A stretch of DNA of 64,000 nt from Kitasatospora aureofaciens (GTDB lineage: Bacteria; Actinomycetota; Actinomycetes; Streptomycetales; Streptomycetaceae). The stretch spans positions 24,061 to 88,060 of the forward strand of contig NZ_JAHTKP010000030.1 of the NCBI RefSeq assembly GCF_019192735.1, given 5' to 3'. The notes under the pieces are model-generated. The model was not told the DNA's origin, made no database searches, and saw only the letters and a list, made by a program, of their open reading frames with translations. Numbering within the stretch: the stretch's first letter is position 1; each line of letters begins with the position of its first letter. Positions 32,781 through 42,703 of the stretch are shown here, piece after piece. A program made the translations under genes and the position numbers.

Positions 32781-33518
32781 GTGCTGGCTCCCGCCCGTGG
32801 TGCTCTCGCCATAGCCGCGGCCGTCCTGCTCACCGCAGCCGCCACAGGCTGCTCGTCCGGCGGCGGCCACACCGCCAAGCCGGCTCCCCAAAGCTCCGCC
32901 CCGCACGGCTCGGCGGCCCCGCCCGCCGCCGACGCGGCCGGCGCCCACGCGATCCCGGTCGGGACCGGCCCCAAGAGCTCGTACGACGCGCAGCCGCAGC
33001 CTGCCGCCGGCTCCTGCAAGTACCGCTACACCGCGGACAAGCAGCCGCTGCCCGACCCGAACTGCACCCCGGGCGCGACCAGCCCGGCGGTCACCCAGGC
33101 CAACATCAACGACACCATCTGCAAGCCGGGCGGCTACACCTCGACGATCCGCCCGCCGGCGAACATCACCGGCAAGGAGAAGGCCGAGAACGCCAAGTCC
33201 TACGGCTACACCGGCCCGATGGCCGACGCCGAGTACGACCACCTGATCAGCCTCCAGCTCGGCGGCGACCCGAACGACCCGCGCAACCTCTGGGTCCAGC
33301 CGCCGTCCCCGGACCACGTCCCGGGCAAGGGGCCGAACAACCCCAAGGACAGCGTCGAGACGCACCTGCACACCGCGATCTGCAAGGGCCAGACCACCCT
33401 CGCGGCCGCCCAGCAGGCCATCGTCACCGACTGGACCACCGCCGAGGCCAAGCTGGGCATCAGCAAGGGCAGCGCCGCGCCCACCGCCGCACCCGACGCC
33501 GACGGCGACGGCGAGTGA
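32781..33518 (+). CDS. HNH-like (GmrSD C-terminal-type) lipoprotein
   Basis: A 245-residue exported lipoprotein: N-terminal hydrophobic segment (LAIAAAVLLTAAATGCSSGG) with Cys24 as the lipidation site, then an Ala/Pro-rich linker. The C-terminal domain (residues ~75-225) has SCKYRYTADKQPLPDPNCTP, STIRPPANITGKEKAENAKS and EYDHLISLQLGGDPNDPRNL, an HNH-nuclease-like beta-beta-alpha arrangement (DH, N..NLW) found in secreted actinobacterial proteins. Nuclease activity is possible but untested. The start is GTG with GGAGG 5-9 nt upstream. Confidence 0.82.
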   Translation: MLAPARGALAIAAAVLLTAAATGCSSGGGHTAKPAPQSSAPHGSAAPPAADAAGAHAIPVGTGPKSSYDAQPQPAAGSCKYRYTADKQPLPDPNCTPGATSPAVTQANINDTICKPGGYTSTIRPPANITGKEKAENAKSYGYTGPMADAEYDHLISLQLGGDPNDPRNLWVQPPSPDHVPGKGPNNPKDSVETHLHTAICKGQTTLAAAQQAIVTDWTTAEAKLGISKGSAAPTAAPDADGDGE

Positions 33519-33605
33519 GGCCGCTTCAGCCCCCGGCCCGGTGAGCCACCGCAGCGGCACCCGCCGAACCCGCAGGAGCACGTCACCACCCGGAATCTGA
33601 GCGGG

Positions 33606-33643
33606 TCGTGAGCCGCAGTGAGCTTCCTCACTGCGGCTCACGA
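33606..33643. terminator. Strong hairpin terminator
   Basis: A 17-bp perfect stem (33606-33622 pairing with 33627-33643; core CGTGAGCCGCAGTGAG) with a CTTC loop, followed by TCTTTC on the plus strand. It terminates the lipoprotein gene and probably also converging minus-strand transcription. Confidence 0.88.
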
Positions 33644-33807
33644 TCTTTCACCGGTTTCAGCCGGACGAACATGAAGTCGAGGTCCGTCTCCGCCCCGTCC
33701 GCCGGGACGGCCGAGTAGCGGTTGTCACGCCAGGTGTTCTCGACCTCCCAGACACCCCAGGGCTGGTGATCCAGGTCCTGGACCGGGTCGTAACCGGGAA
33801 CGAACAC
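33628..33807 (-). CDS. Short orphan frame, possible gene remnant
   Basis: A 59-residue frame from GTG 33807 encoding FVPGYDPVQDLDHQPWGVWE, then VENTWRDNRYSAVPADGAET and LDFMFVRLKPVKDREPQ. The composition is protein-like (Trp-rich, normal codon bias). Its stop lies inside the terminator stem and its start is only 20 bp after the glycosyltransferase stop. It could be a real small protein or the C-terminal remnant of a lost gene. The family is not recognised. Confidence 0.4.
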   Translation of the reverse strand: MFVPGYDPVQDLDHQPWGVWEVENTWRDNRYSAVPADGAETDLDFMFVRLKPVKDREPQ

Positions 33808-33826
33808 GGTACGGCCGCCGCGGAAT

Positions 33827-35176
33827 TCAGCGGCCGAGCGACTCCACCAGCTCGGCGATGGTGTCGAACGGCCGGTGCTCCGCGAGCTCCGCGCCCAGCG
33901 CGCGGGCGCACTCGCGGAAGCGGCCGTCGGCCAGCACCTCGTCGACCGCCCGGGCGACGTCCGCGGGCTCCGGGCGCCCGGTGCGCAGGTCCAGGCCCGC
34001 GCCCGACCACTGCACCCGGGCCGCCACCTCCGGCTTGTCCTCGCTCGCGCCCGCGACCACCAGCGGCACGCCGTACCGCAGCGCGGTGTGCACGCCGCCG
34101 TAGCCGCCGTTGCTGACCAGTACGTCGGCGTGCGGCAGCAGCAGGTCGAACGGCACGTAACCGGCGGCGCGGACGTTGCCGGGGAGCTCGCCCAGCAGCG
34201 CGGTGAGCGCCTCCGGGCCGTCCTTCCGCGCGGTCGCCGCGATCACCAGCACGTCGCGGTCCGCCAGGGCCGTCACGGCGGGGGCGACGAGGTCGCCGAG
34301 GTCCGCGTTGGCCAGCGTGCCCTGGGTCACCACGACCACCGGGCGGCTGCCGTCCAGCTCCCGCCACCAGGCCGGCAGCAGGTGCTCGTTGCCGACGACC
34401 GACGGCAGCGCGCCGATCATCCGGATCGCGGCCGGGGCGTCGCTCCGCGGGTACTCGAAGCCGGGCACGGTCAGCTGGAGGAACTCGTCCGGGACGGTGA
34501 CCATCGCGTTGCCACGCGGCCCCTCGGGCAGCTTGACGCCGAGGCCCGCGAACACCTCCTCGGCGTACCGCTGCAACGGCTCGGCGCGCCGGTTCATCTC
34601 CTCGTTCAGCGCCCGGTTGCGGGCCCGGCCCGCCTCCCCCGGCAGCGGCGCCAGCGCCAGCCCGAACGGCGCGGTGTCGACGCTCTGGAACACCAGCGGC
34701 GCAACCCCGATGCAAACCACCACCGGCCGCTCCTCCCGCGGCCGGCTCAGCGCCAGCGCGAGCGCGCCCTGGAAGAACGCGTCCGCGATCACCGCCTCGG
34801 CCGGGAACTCGGCCAGCAGCTTCTCCAGCGCCCCGTACTGGGCCGGGATCGGCTCGGTGAACACGTGCTTGACGTCGAACGCGATCCGCTCGGGCCCCGC
34901 CGGCACCTCCGACCGCCCGGGGAACCGGGCGTCGAGGTCGCGGTCGTCGAAGTCCGCCTCGACCGGCAGCGCGACGAACCGCACCCCCGCCTTCTCCGCC
35001 GCCCCGGCGAACCGCGCCCCGCCGAGGAACACCACCTCGTGCCCCCGGGCGACGAGATCGGCGGAGATGGCGAGCAGCGGGCCGACGTGACCGTGCGCCG
35101 GTACGGCGGCCGTGATGATCCTGGACAGTGGGATCCCCCCTGGTGCGTGACGTGCGTGACGTTCATGACGGTGCAT
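33827..35176 (-). CDS. Macrolide-type (MGT) glycosyltransferase
   Basis: A 449-residue GT-B glycosyltransferase of family 1. The N-terminal acceptor domain starts IITAAVPAHGHVGPLLAISA, the typical PxxGHxxP motif. The C-terminal nucleotide-sugar domain has RPVVVVTQGTLANADLGDLV, GYVPFDLLLPHADVLVSNGG and YGGVHTALRYGVPLVVAGAS, the UDP/TDP-sugar signature. Close relatives inactivate macrolides or glycosylate natural products. ATG 35176 is chosen; a CTG at about 35128 with GGGGGG six nt upstream would better match the family N-terminus and is a serious alternative. No biosynthetic cluster is next to it. Confidence 0.88.
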   Translation of the reverse strand: MHRHERHARHAPGGIPLSRIITAAVPAHGHVGPLLAISADLVARGHEVVFLGGARFAGAAEKAGVRFVALPVEADFDDRDLDARFPGRSEVPAGPERIAFDVKHVFTEPIPAQYGALEKLLAEFPAEAVIADAFFQGALALALSRPREERPVVVCIGVAPLVFQSVDTAPFGLALAPLPGEAGRARNRALNEEMNRRAEPLQRYAEEVFAGLGVKLPEGPRGNAMVTVPDEFLQLTVPGFEYPRSDAPAAIRMIGALPSVVGNEHLLPAWWRELDGSRPVVVVTQGTLANADLGDLVAPAVTALADRDVLVIAATARKDGPEALTALLGELPGNVRAAGYVPFDLLLPHADVLVSNGGYGGVHTALRYGVPLVVAGASEDKPEVAARVQWSGAGLDLRTGRPEPADVARAVDEVLADGRFRECARALGAELAEHRPFDTIAELVESLGR

Positions 35177-35295
35177 GACGTTCTGTGCGGTCGGGGCACG
35201 CCTCGGGACGGCCCCTCGGGCCCACCGTAGGGAAAGGTTGTTGACGATCGGTAAACGCCGGTCGGATCCAGCCACGCCGCCCCTACCGGTCGGCT

Positions 35296-35406
35296 CAGGA
35301 GACCTACGGCTGGCAGGGCTGGCAGTGCGCAAGCGCCCGCCAGACCGCCGTCGTCGGCACGACCGGCGCGGGACTGCGCATGGAGGCCGTCGAGATCGTC
35401 GTCTGA
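35296..35406 (+). pseudogene. Remnant of a hydrophobic-W (ChW) repeat protein
   Basis: A frame ending at TGA 35404-35406 reads ETYGWQGWQCASARQTAVVG followed by TTGAGLRMEAVEIVV. This matches one ChW repeat (Y/I-GWQxW, then GTTGxxLRxEAxxI). No start codon or upstream repeats remain, so it is a C-terminal relic of a surface/secreted protein. Confidence 0.55.
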
Positions 35407-35684
35407 CACCGGGCCGGCGCCGCCCGCGTGTGCGGAATGCTTGGCAACGGCCCCTGGGCCAGGAGCACAACCGCCCGACGTGAGGCGGCAATCGGAGCCA
35501 GGGGCCGCACACGCCGTCCGGACTGCGGGACTCGCGAGTGTCGGTCGACCCCAAGAAGGACGGCACCGGCATCACGATCACCTACGAGCCGTCAAAGGCC
35601 ACCCGGCTGACCGGCGGCGGCGAGCTGCGGGCGCCCGTAACACCGGCGCCCGCGCCTTTCGTGGCGGTGTCTGCCCCGTCGTTG
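35407..35684. other. Intergenic debris
   Basis: No complete gene. One plus-strand frame (35538 onward) reads VSVDPKKDGTGITITYEPSK then ATRLTGGGELR before losing character, probably a fragment of a beta-rich protein. Together with the neighbouring ChW remnant this suggests decayed insertions. Confidence 0.4.
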
Positions 35685-36062
35685 TCAGGGAACTGGATCG
35701 CCAGTCGGGACGTCATTCATGGCGTTCACGGGAATGGACGCCACATTGTCCCAGTTGAAGTGGTACCTGTCCATGGTTGCGGGATTCGGGATGAGTCGCT
35801 TCTTCCCGTCAATCATCAGATAGATGGCCGCGTCATTCCCGGGGCGAGCAAGAGTGGCACCATCGATGACCTGCCCTCCAGGTATGTCGTCCAGGAACGT
35901 TTCGCTGTAAATTCCCTCATTATCCGGAAACAGATTCTTGTAGGTCGGCGGATTCGCAATCCAACGGAGCTGGCTGTCGATCACCAAGTAGACTGCGTTG
36001 GGGTCTTCGCCCGGGGCGTTGCGTCGATAGCGCCGGCCGTTCAGATCGGCAATTTTGACCAC
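35685..36062 (-). CDS. Two-repeat hypothetical protein, atypical composition
   Basis: A 125-residue protein with a GTG start and excellent GGAGGAG upstream. It contains two copies of a ~50-residue repeat: AVYLVIDSQLRWIANPPTYK and AIYLMIDGKKRLIPNPATMD, each followed by an aromatic position and Asp/Ile-rich sequence. The repeat (xYLxIDxxxRxIxNPxT) is seen in many bacterial surface or toxin-associated proteins, function unknown. No signal peptide is seen. GC content and codon use are noticeably lower than in neighbours, pointing to recent acquisition. Confidence 0.75.
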   Translation of the reverse strand: MVKIADLNGRRYRRNAPGEDPNAVYLVIDSQLRWIANPPTYKNLFPDNEGIYSETFLDDIPGGQVIDGATLARPGNDAAIYLMIDGKKRLIPNPATMDRYHFNWDNVASIPVNAMNDVPTGDPVP

Positions 36063-36315
36063 AACTCTCCTCCGTGCACAGAGTGTCGACGGGCCCGCCG
36101 GGCCCTCTCTTCCATACTCCCACCGACCGACACACGCCGCCGCGGGAGAATCCCGGCGGCCGAGATGTCGTCACTGATCGTGCGCACCGCCCGGGCGGCC
36201 GGTATCGCGGCCCCCCTCGGGATTGCTCAACGGTGGGGCGGGCGAGTATCTGCCGCAGTACTGCTTCCCCCGGACCAGCGATGCCGACTGGGTGACCAAG
36301 AGTAATCAGGACCGG

Positions 36316-37083
36316 TCAGCGGCCCAGCACCGCGCCGCCGTTCAGGCCGATGACCTGGCCGGTGAGGTAGCCCGCGGCCGGGGACGCCAGGTAGGCGACG
36401 GCCTCGGCCACGTCGGTGGGGGTGCCGGCGCGGCCGACGAGGGTGTCGGCCACCTTCTGGGCGTGGAAGGACTCGGTCCAGCCGTCGCCGAAGATCTCGG
36501 TGTCCTCGATGTAGCCGGGGGCGAGGACGTTGACGGTGATGCCGTCGGAACCGAGTTGGCGGGCCAGGCCGAAGGCCCAGCCGTGCAGGGCGGCCTTGGC
36601 GGCGGCGTAGGAACCGGCCGAGTGGGGGCCGGCGCCGCCCCGTTGGGCGGCGGCCGAGCTGATGACGACCAGGCGGGACCCGGGGCGGCGCAGGTGGTTC
36701 TGGAGGGCGGTGGTGAGGAGGACGGCGGTGAGGAGGTTGCCGTCCAGGTCCTGGCGCCAGGAGTGGGCGAGGGCGGCGAGGGTGTCGTCGGCGGGCGGGG
36801 TGACGATGGCGCCGGCGTTGTTCACCAGGACGTCCACCGGGCCGAGTTCGGCGATCCGGGCGGCCGCCGACCCGACCGCCTCGGGGTCGGTCAGGTCCGC
36901 CGGAAGCGGGATGATCCGGCCCGGGCCGGTCGTCCGCTCGATCGTGTCCCTGGCTTGTTCGAGGACGGCCGCCCGCCGTCCGAGGATCACCACGCGGTGT
37001 CCGTCGGCGGCGAGCCGGGCCGCGATCGCCCGGCCGATGCCGGTGCCGGCGCCGGACACCACCGCGAGTCGTTCCGTCGTCAT
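36316..37083 (-). CDS. SDR-family oxidoreductase
   Basis: A 255-residue classical short-chain dehydrogenase. The cofactor loop is VVSGAGTGIGRAIAARL (TGxxxGIG type), with NNAGAIVTPP and the catalytic Ser plus Tyr/Lys in VISSAAAQ and GSYAAAKAALHGWAFGLAR. The basic residues after the second strand (LGRRAAVLE) favour NADP(H). The C-terminus YLTGQVIGLNGGAVLGR is typical of FabG-like enzymes, but it is not clustered with fatty-acid genes. The substrate is unknown. It precedes no clear partner; TrmO lies 21 bp upstream in the same direction and may share a transcript. Confidence 0.93.
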   Translation of the reverse strand: MTTERLAVVSGAGTGIGRAIAARLAADGHRVVILGRRAAVLEQARDTIERTTGPGRIIPLPADLTDPEAVGSAAARIAELGPVDVLVNNAGAIVTPPADDTLAALAHSWRQDLDGNLLTAVLLTTALQNHLRRPGSRLVVISSAAAQRGGAGPHSAGSYAAAKAALHGWAFGLARQLGSDGITVNVLAPGYIEDTEIFGDGWTESFHAQKVADTLVGRAGTPTDVAEAVAYLASPAAGYLTGQVIGLNGGAVLGR

Positions 37084-37104
37084 GCCGTGCCCCCCTTCGG
37101 TGCG

Positions 37105-37596
37105 TCAGTCGAGGTCGGAGTCGTAGTAGTCGCGCATCAGCTCGGTCGACCAGTCGGGCTGGCGGACCTCGCCGCGCGGGCCGAACTCGGCCAGGTACGG
37201 CTTGATGTCGAGCACCGGGGTGCCGGCCACCGCGTCGAGGCCGGTGACGTGCAGGTCGAGGCCGTCCACCCGGAGGAGGGTGCAGCGGGAGACGCCGAGG
37301 CGGTTGGGGCGGTTCTTGCCGCGCTGGGCGAAGATGCCGACCAGCGGCCAGTCGGTGTTGCCGCGCGGGTGCCGGGCGCCGGTCTCCACCTTGTCGGCGG
37401 GGACGCGGTCGAAGTGGTAGACGATCTCCAGGTGGGAGAACGCCTCCAGGCCGTACAGCGCCTCTTCGGTGAACTGCTCGGCGTCCAGGCGGATGATCGC
37501 GCTGACGCTCCCCCAGGCGTCGTCGTACACCTCGTCGCGCCCGCCGACCACCTCGGCCACCGGCTTCGACGTCACCTCGTGCGGCGTGTTCGCCAT
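37105..37596 (-). CDS. TrmO/TsaA-like tRNA (t6A37) methyltransferase family
   Basis: A 163-residue protein of the TsaA/UPF0066 beta-barrel family, whose E. coli member TrmO N6-methylates t6A37 in tRNA-Thr using SAM. Signatures: EALYGLEAFSHLEIVYHFDR, RHPRGNTDWPLVGIFAQRGK followed by NRPNRLGVS, and GLDAVAGTPVLDIKPYLAEF. ATG 37596 is chosen for its GGGGAG site. It is shorter than E. coli TrmO, as are many actinobacterial homologues, and tRNA activity is therefore only inferred. It is probably co-transcribed with the SDR gene. Confidence 0.85.
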   Translation of the reverse strand: MANTPHEVTSKPVAEVVGGRDEVYDDAWGSVSAIIRLDAEQFTEEALYGLEAFSHLEIVYHFDRVPADKVETGARHPRGNTDWPLVGIFAQRGKNRPNRLGVSRCTLLRVDGLDLHVTGLDAVAGTPVLDIKPYLAEFGPRGEVRQPDWSTELMRDYYDSDLD

Positions 37597-37666
37597 CCTG
37601 TGCTCCCCCTTCGGTTCGTGATCACCCGCATCGTAGCGGCGAGAGGTCGGAGGCCATGATGGGGGC

Positions 37667-38073
37667 TCAGTTCTGCCAATGGGGCGACCGGGGCGCTCGC
37701 GGTTCATCTGCTGCTGCCGGTGGGGCTGTTGGCCGCGCTCGCGACCAGCCTGCCTCACTTCGTGTTCTGACGTCCGGTGAGGCGCTCGACCAACGCCAGC
37801 AGGTCGGGCGTGCGCAGCACCCGGCCGGCGCGCATCGTCGAGTTGAAGTGGAGGGCAGCGGCGAGCCGTGCTCGACGAGGGCTTCGGCGGCGAGGACGGC
37901 CATCTGCGTGTCGTCCGTCGCCTCGCCGCGGTCCCAGCCGCCGCCCGCGGCCATCTCGCCGCCGCTCGGGAAGCGGGCGGAGAAGGCCCCGGCGGGGCCG
38001 AACTCGTACGGGGCGCCGAGGGCGTCGCCCACGGCCGAGCCGATGACCGCGCCGGCCGCGCGTTCCTGCCAGT

Positions 38074-38077
<4 letters not shown>
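37667..38077 (-). pseudogene. Broken ADP-ribosylglycohydrolase gene
   Basis: The first ~73 residues are a clear ADP-ribosylglycohydrolase N-terminus: WQERAAGAVIGSAVGDALGA with a following PYEFGP, and the metal-binding Thr-Asp-Asp motif GEATDDTQMAVLAAEALVEH. After HGSPLP homology ends and the frame degenerates; another frame continues as TMRAGRVLRTPDLLALVERL, an unrelated-looking C-terminus. The catalytic C-terminal half (second metal-binding motif) is missing, so the gene is inactive. The start overlaps the FtsH stop as ATGA, so it is still translationally coupled to ftsH. Confidence 0.8.
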
Positions 38078-40011
<1,934 letters not shown>

Positions 40012-40264
40012 CTGCGCTCACCACCTCTCCGGAGGCGGACGGGCGAGAGGCGACCGCCGGGGCCTCCGTCTCCATGGTCGGACGCGACGGCCCCGAACGG
40101 GAGTCCTGGTCAGCGACCGTCGGCCCGCTCGACGGGTTCCTTCATGGCGTGGCCCCTCCATACGTGCCCCTTCGGCCGAGGGGGCGCCTCAGGTGATCAC
40201 GCCGGTGGGCAAGGCGCGAGGGCCGACAGTCGACTACACCGAGTACACGGCCAGCCAACTGGTC

Positions 40265-41209
40265 CTACCGGGTCCGCCCCCACAGGCGTACGACACCCCA
40301 GGTGATCGCGCCGGCGAGCAGCGCGCACGGGTAGATGAGCGCGAGCAGCTTGCCCGGCGAGTCCACCGCACCCGGCAACCCGGCCATGGCCCACAGCGCG
40401 TCGCGCAGCCCGCCCGTCACCGGGAGGGCGAGGGCTGCCGCCACTGCGGCGGTCCGGGCGGCGCCGGGCCGGTCGCCGGGCCGGTCGCCGGTGGCCGCGA
40501 TGCGCAGCAGGGCGTTGCTGATCAGGCAGAAGGCGAAGAACCCGCCGGTGTTGACGGAGAGCTCGAGGAACGCGATCCCCGGGCCGGGCCAGCCCTCGCC
40601 GACCGCCTGGCCGGTCGCCAGCAGCCCACCGGCCAGCACGCTCAGCGCTGCCGCCGCGCCCGCGATGTGGCGGCGGAGGAAGGCGGTCGCGGCGCGCAGG
40701 TCGACGAGCGGCGCGGCGAGCAGCGCGAGGTCGTCGAGCCAGTCGCCACCGGTCCGGCGGGTGTCGGTGGGCGCCGGCTGCCGGAAGGCACGGCGCAGCA
40801 GGGTGAGGCAGGCCGCCGCCCCCACACTGAGCGGCAGGAGGGCGGCGATCAGCCAGGGCGTGCGCTCATCCCACAGCTCGCGATCCGCGCACAGGGCCGC
40901 AGCAGTCCAGTCGGTGGAGACGGTCGCGGCGACCAGCACCGTGGACAGCCGGGCGGCCCGCAGCAGCTGGTCGACCCGGTAGCCCGGCTGCGGGACGCCG
41001 CGCCGGCACAGCAGGGCGCGCACGGCCGTCAGCGCGGCGAGGGCGGGGACGAGGAACAGGGTGAAGGAGACGACGGCGTCGTACGGGTCGCTCTGCCACG
41101 GGCTGGCCGCGCGCAGCAGGTGGGCCTGCGAGGTGGCGTAGGCGAAGACCGTGAAGGCGGCGGCCAGGGCGAGGGAGAGGCGCAGGGCAAGGGTCTGGGT
41201 GCGGGTCAC
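40265..41209 (-). CDS. Polytopic membrane protein, unknown family
   Basis: A 314-residue protein with about eight hydrophobic segments: LALRLSLALAAAFTVFAYAT, VSFTLFLVPALAALTAVRAL, TPWLIAALLPLSVGAAACLT, GIAFLELSVNTGGFFAFCLI and LIYPCALLAGAITWGVVRLW among them. It starts at GTG 41209, overlapping the stop of the preceding small membrane-protein gene (GTGA), so the two are translationally coupled. Together they lie under the PadR-type operator and may form a two-component membrane assembly. The preceding 40012-40264 gap holds no gene. Confidence 0.7.
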   Translation of the reverse strand: MTRTQTLALRLSLALAAAFTVFAYATSQAHLLRAASPWQSDPYDAVVSFTLFLVPALAALTAVRALLCRRGVPQPGYRVDQLLRAARLSTVLVAATVSTDWTAAALCADRELWDERTPWLIAALLPLSVGAAACLTLLRRAFRQPAPTDTRRTGGDWLDDLALLAAPLVDLRAATAFLRRHIAGAAAALSVLAGGLLATGQAVGEGWPGPGIAFLELSVNTGGFFAFCLISNALLRIAATGDRPGDRPGAARTAAVAAALALPVTGGLRDALWAMAGLPGAVDSPGKLLALIYPCALLAGAITWGVVRLWGRTR

Positions 41210-41508
41210 GGACGGGCTCCCGCAGCCGCGCCCGACCGCGCCGCCGGGGCCGGCAGCCACGGGAGGCTCGGGGTGACGCGGGCCGCCAGCTGTTGCTCGG
41301 CCGGGAGGATGCGGCTCAGGGGGCCGGCGAGGTCGGCGGGGGCGTACGCCGTCAGCAGGCCGAGGGCGAGCAGGGCGGCCAGCAGGACGGTCGGGGCTGC
41401 GCCGTCCGCCCGTCGGCCCGGGCCCAGGTCCGATGAAGGGCCGGGGCATCGGGTCAAGTCGCCTGGCGGCACGGGGGTTTCGGTGACACGGGTGTCGTTT
41501 TCGAGCAT
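41206..41508 (-). CDS. Small membrane protein of the PadR-controlled locus
   Basis: A 100-residue protein started at ATG 41508 (MLENDTRVTETPVPPGDLTR). It has one central transmembrane segment, APTVLLAALLALGLLTAYAP, and a proline-rich exterior tail. A GTG at 41523 would add five residues but lies inside the operator repeats. The stop overlaps the start of the next membrane-protein gene by 4 bp. It is divergent from the PadR gene, with three phased repeats between. Unknown function; probably an accessory subunit or membrane anchor. Confidence 0.65.
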   Translation of the reverse strand: MLENDTRVTETPVPPGDLTRCPGPSSDLGPGRRADGAAPTVLLAALLALGLLTAYAPADLAGPLSRILPAEQQLAARVTPSLPWLPAPAARSGAAAGARP

Positions 41509-41513
41509 GGCGG

Positions 41514-41549
41514 CATAGTACACACCGCGTAGTACTTGTCACGTAGTAT
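41514..41549. promoter_or_regulatory. Three 14-bp-phased repeats, PadR operator/promoter region
   Basis: CATAGTAC (41514-41521), CGTAGTAC (41528-41535) and CGTAGTAT (41542-41549) recur at exactly 14-bp intervals. On the minus strand GTGACA (41542-41537) and TACTAT (41520-41515) with a 16-bp spacer make a plausible promoter for the membrane-protein pair, so a bound repressor would cover it. Confidence 0.7.
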
Positions 41550-41599
41550 CGTGAGCCTCGGAGATCGTGAACCCCGGAAGCGGAGAGGAGTGAGGACGC

Positions 41600-41908
41600 A
41601 TGCAGGCCAACGACGCCCAGACGCTGGTGCTCTGCGCCCTGGCCGACGGGCCGCTGCACGGTTACGCCGTCAATGCGGCGATCGAGCGGCTGGTCGGCGA
41701 GCGGCTCGGGCCCGGCAGCCTCTACGGGGCGCTGACCCGGCTGCAGGCCAAGCAGCTGATCGAGCCCGCCGAGTCCACCGACCCGCAGGCGCGCCAGCGG
41801 CCCGTCCGGCTGACGCCCAAGGGGCGGCAGGTGCTGGAGGAGGAGCTGCGGTCGATGGCCAAGGTCGCCGCCGCCGGGCTGCGCAGCCTGGGGGTGAACC
41901 CGGCATGA
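41600..41908 (+). CDS. PadR-family transcriptional regulator
   Basis: A 102-residue winged-helix repressor. Family signatures: LVLCALADGPLHGYAVNAAI, GPGSLYGALTRLQAKQLIEP and RQRPVRLTPKGRQVLEEELR, which is the wing and start of the dimerisation helix. It is a short PadR-s2 type. GAGAGGAGTG lies 8 nt before the ATG. Its stop overlaps the next start (ATGA), so it is coupled to the membrane protein downstream, and it is divergent from another membrane pair. It most likely regulates both units and itself. Confidence 0.93.
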   Translation: MQANDAQTLVLCALADGPLHGYAVNAAIERLVGERLGPGSLYGALTRLQAKQLIEPAESTDPQARQRPVRLTPKGRQVLEEELRSMAKVAAAGLRSLGVNPA

Positions 41909-42690
41909 GCGGGGCGAACGGGCTGGTACGGCTCTACCCCGCCGCGTTCCGCGAGCGCTGGGGCGCCGACCTGGCGGACGAGATGCGGGCGGCGGGCTGG
42001 AAGGCCTGGCCCGGCCTGCTGGCCGGGATCGCGGACATGTGGCTGCACCCCACCGTCTGGCCCGCCGACTCGCGCACCCAGCGGCGGGAGCGGGCGGCGG
42101 TGCTGGCACTGGCCGTCGCACTCGCCACCGGCTACGTCGGCAACCTGGCCACGGAGCAGGGCGCCCGCTTCACCACCGCGCCCGGCGGGCAGTGGACCGG
42201 CCCGGCCACGACCGCTCTCCTGCTGCTCGGCCTGGCCCTCGTCGCCCCGCGCCCCCGGCTGGACGGTGCCGCATTGCGCGCCCTGTTCGGCACGGCCGTC
42301 CGGCGGCTCGCCGCGCCCGTCGCCGCCGGGGCGGGCCTGGTGGCCCTCGCGCACTCCGCCGCCGGGGCCGCCATCGGGGCGAGCGACTGGCGTTACGCCG
42401 CGCTCGCCTGCTGGTGGGCGGCCCTGGCCGTCGCCGCGGTGCAGGCCTGCCGGACCGTCGCCGACGCCGGCCGCGCCATGGTCGCCCCGCGCCCCGGCCG
42501 CCTGCGCGCAGGCCTGGCGAGCCTGGCCGCCGCCGGTGTGCTCGCCGGCGGGACGCTCCTCGCCACCTGGCCGGACGGGCACCCCGCCGCGGCCCTGGCG
42601 GGCGGGGCCGGCCTGGTGCTTCTCACGTGGCCGGCCTCCGCTGCGCTCAAGGACCTCAAGGAGACGCAGAACTCACGATCGATCAGCTAG
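41905..42690 (+). CDS. Membrane protein co-transcribed with PadR
   Basis: A 261-residue protein. The N-terminus LVRLYPAAFRERWGADLADE, then MRAAGWKAWPGLLAGIADMW, is the pattern of membrane proteins encoded beside PadR regulators in actinobacteria. About six hydrophobic segments follow (AAVLALAVALATGYVGNLAT, TTALLLLGLALVAPRPRLDG, VAAGAGLVALAHSAAGAAIG, LACWWAALAVAAVQACRTVA). The start overlaps the PadR stop by 4 bp. A role as a sensor or target of the PadR system is plausible, unproven. Confidence 0.78.
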   Translation: MSGANGLVRLYPAAFRERWGADLADEMRAAGWKAWPGLLAGIADMWLHPTVWPADSRTQRRERAAVLALAVALATGYVGNLATEQGARFTTAPGGQWTGPATTALLLLGLALVAPRPRLDGAALRALFGTAVRRLAAPVAAGAGLVALAHSAAGAAIGASDWRYAALACWWAALAVAAVQACRTVADAGRAMVAPRPGRLRAGLASLAAAGVLAGGTLLATWPDGHPAAALAGGAGLVLLTWPASAALKDLKETQNSRSIS

Positions 42691-42703
42691 AGCTGATGCC
42701 CTG

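Noticed and set aside
33827..35176. Glycosyltransferase as part of a macrolide gene cluster
   Set aside because: No PKS, deoxysugar or tailoring genes flank it; a stand-alone resistance-type MGT is more likely.
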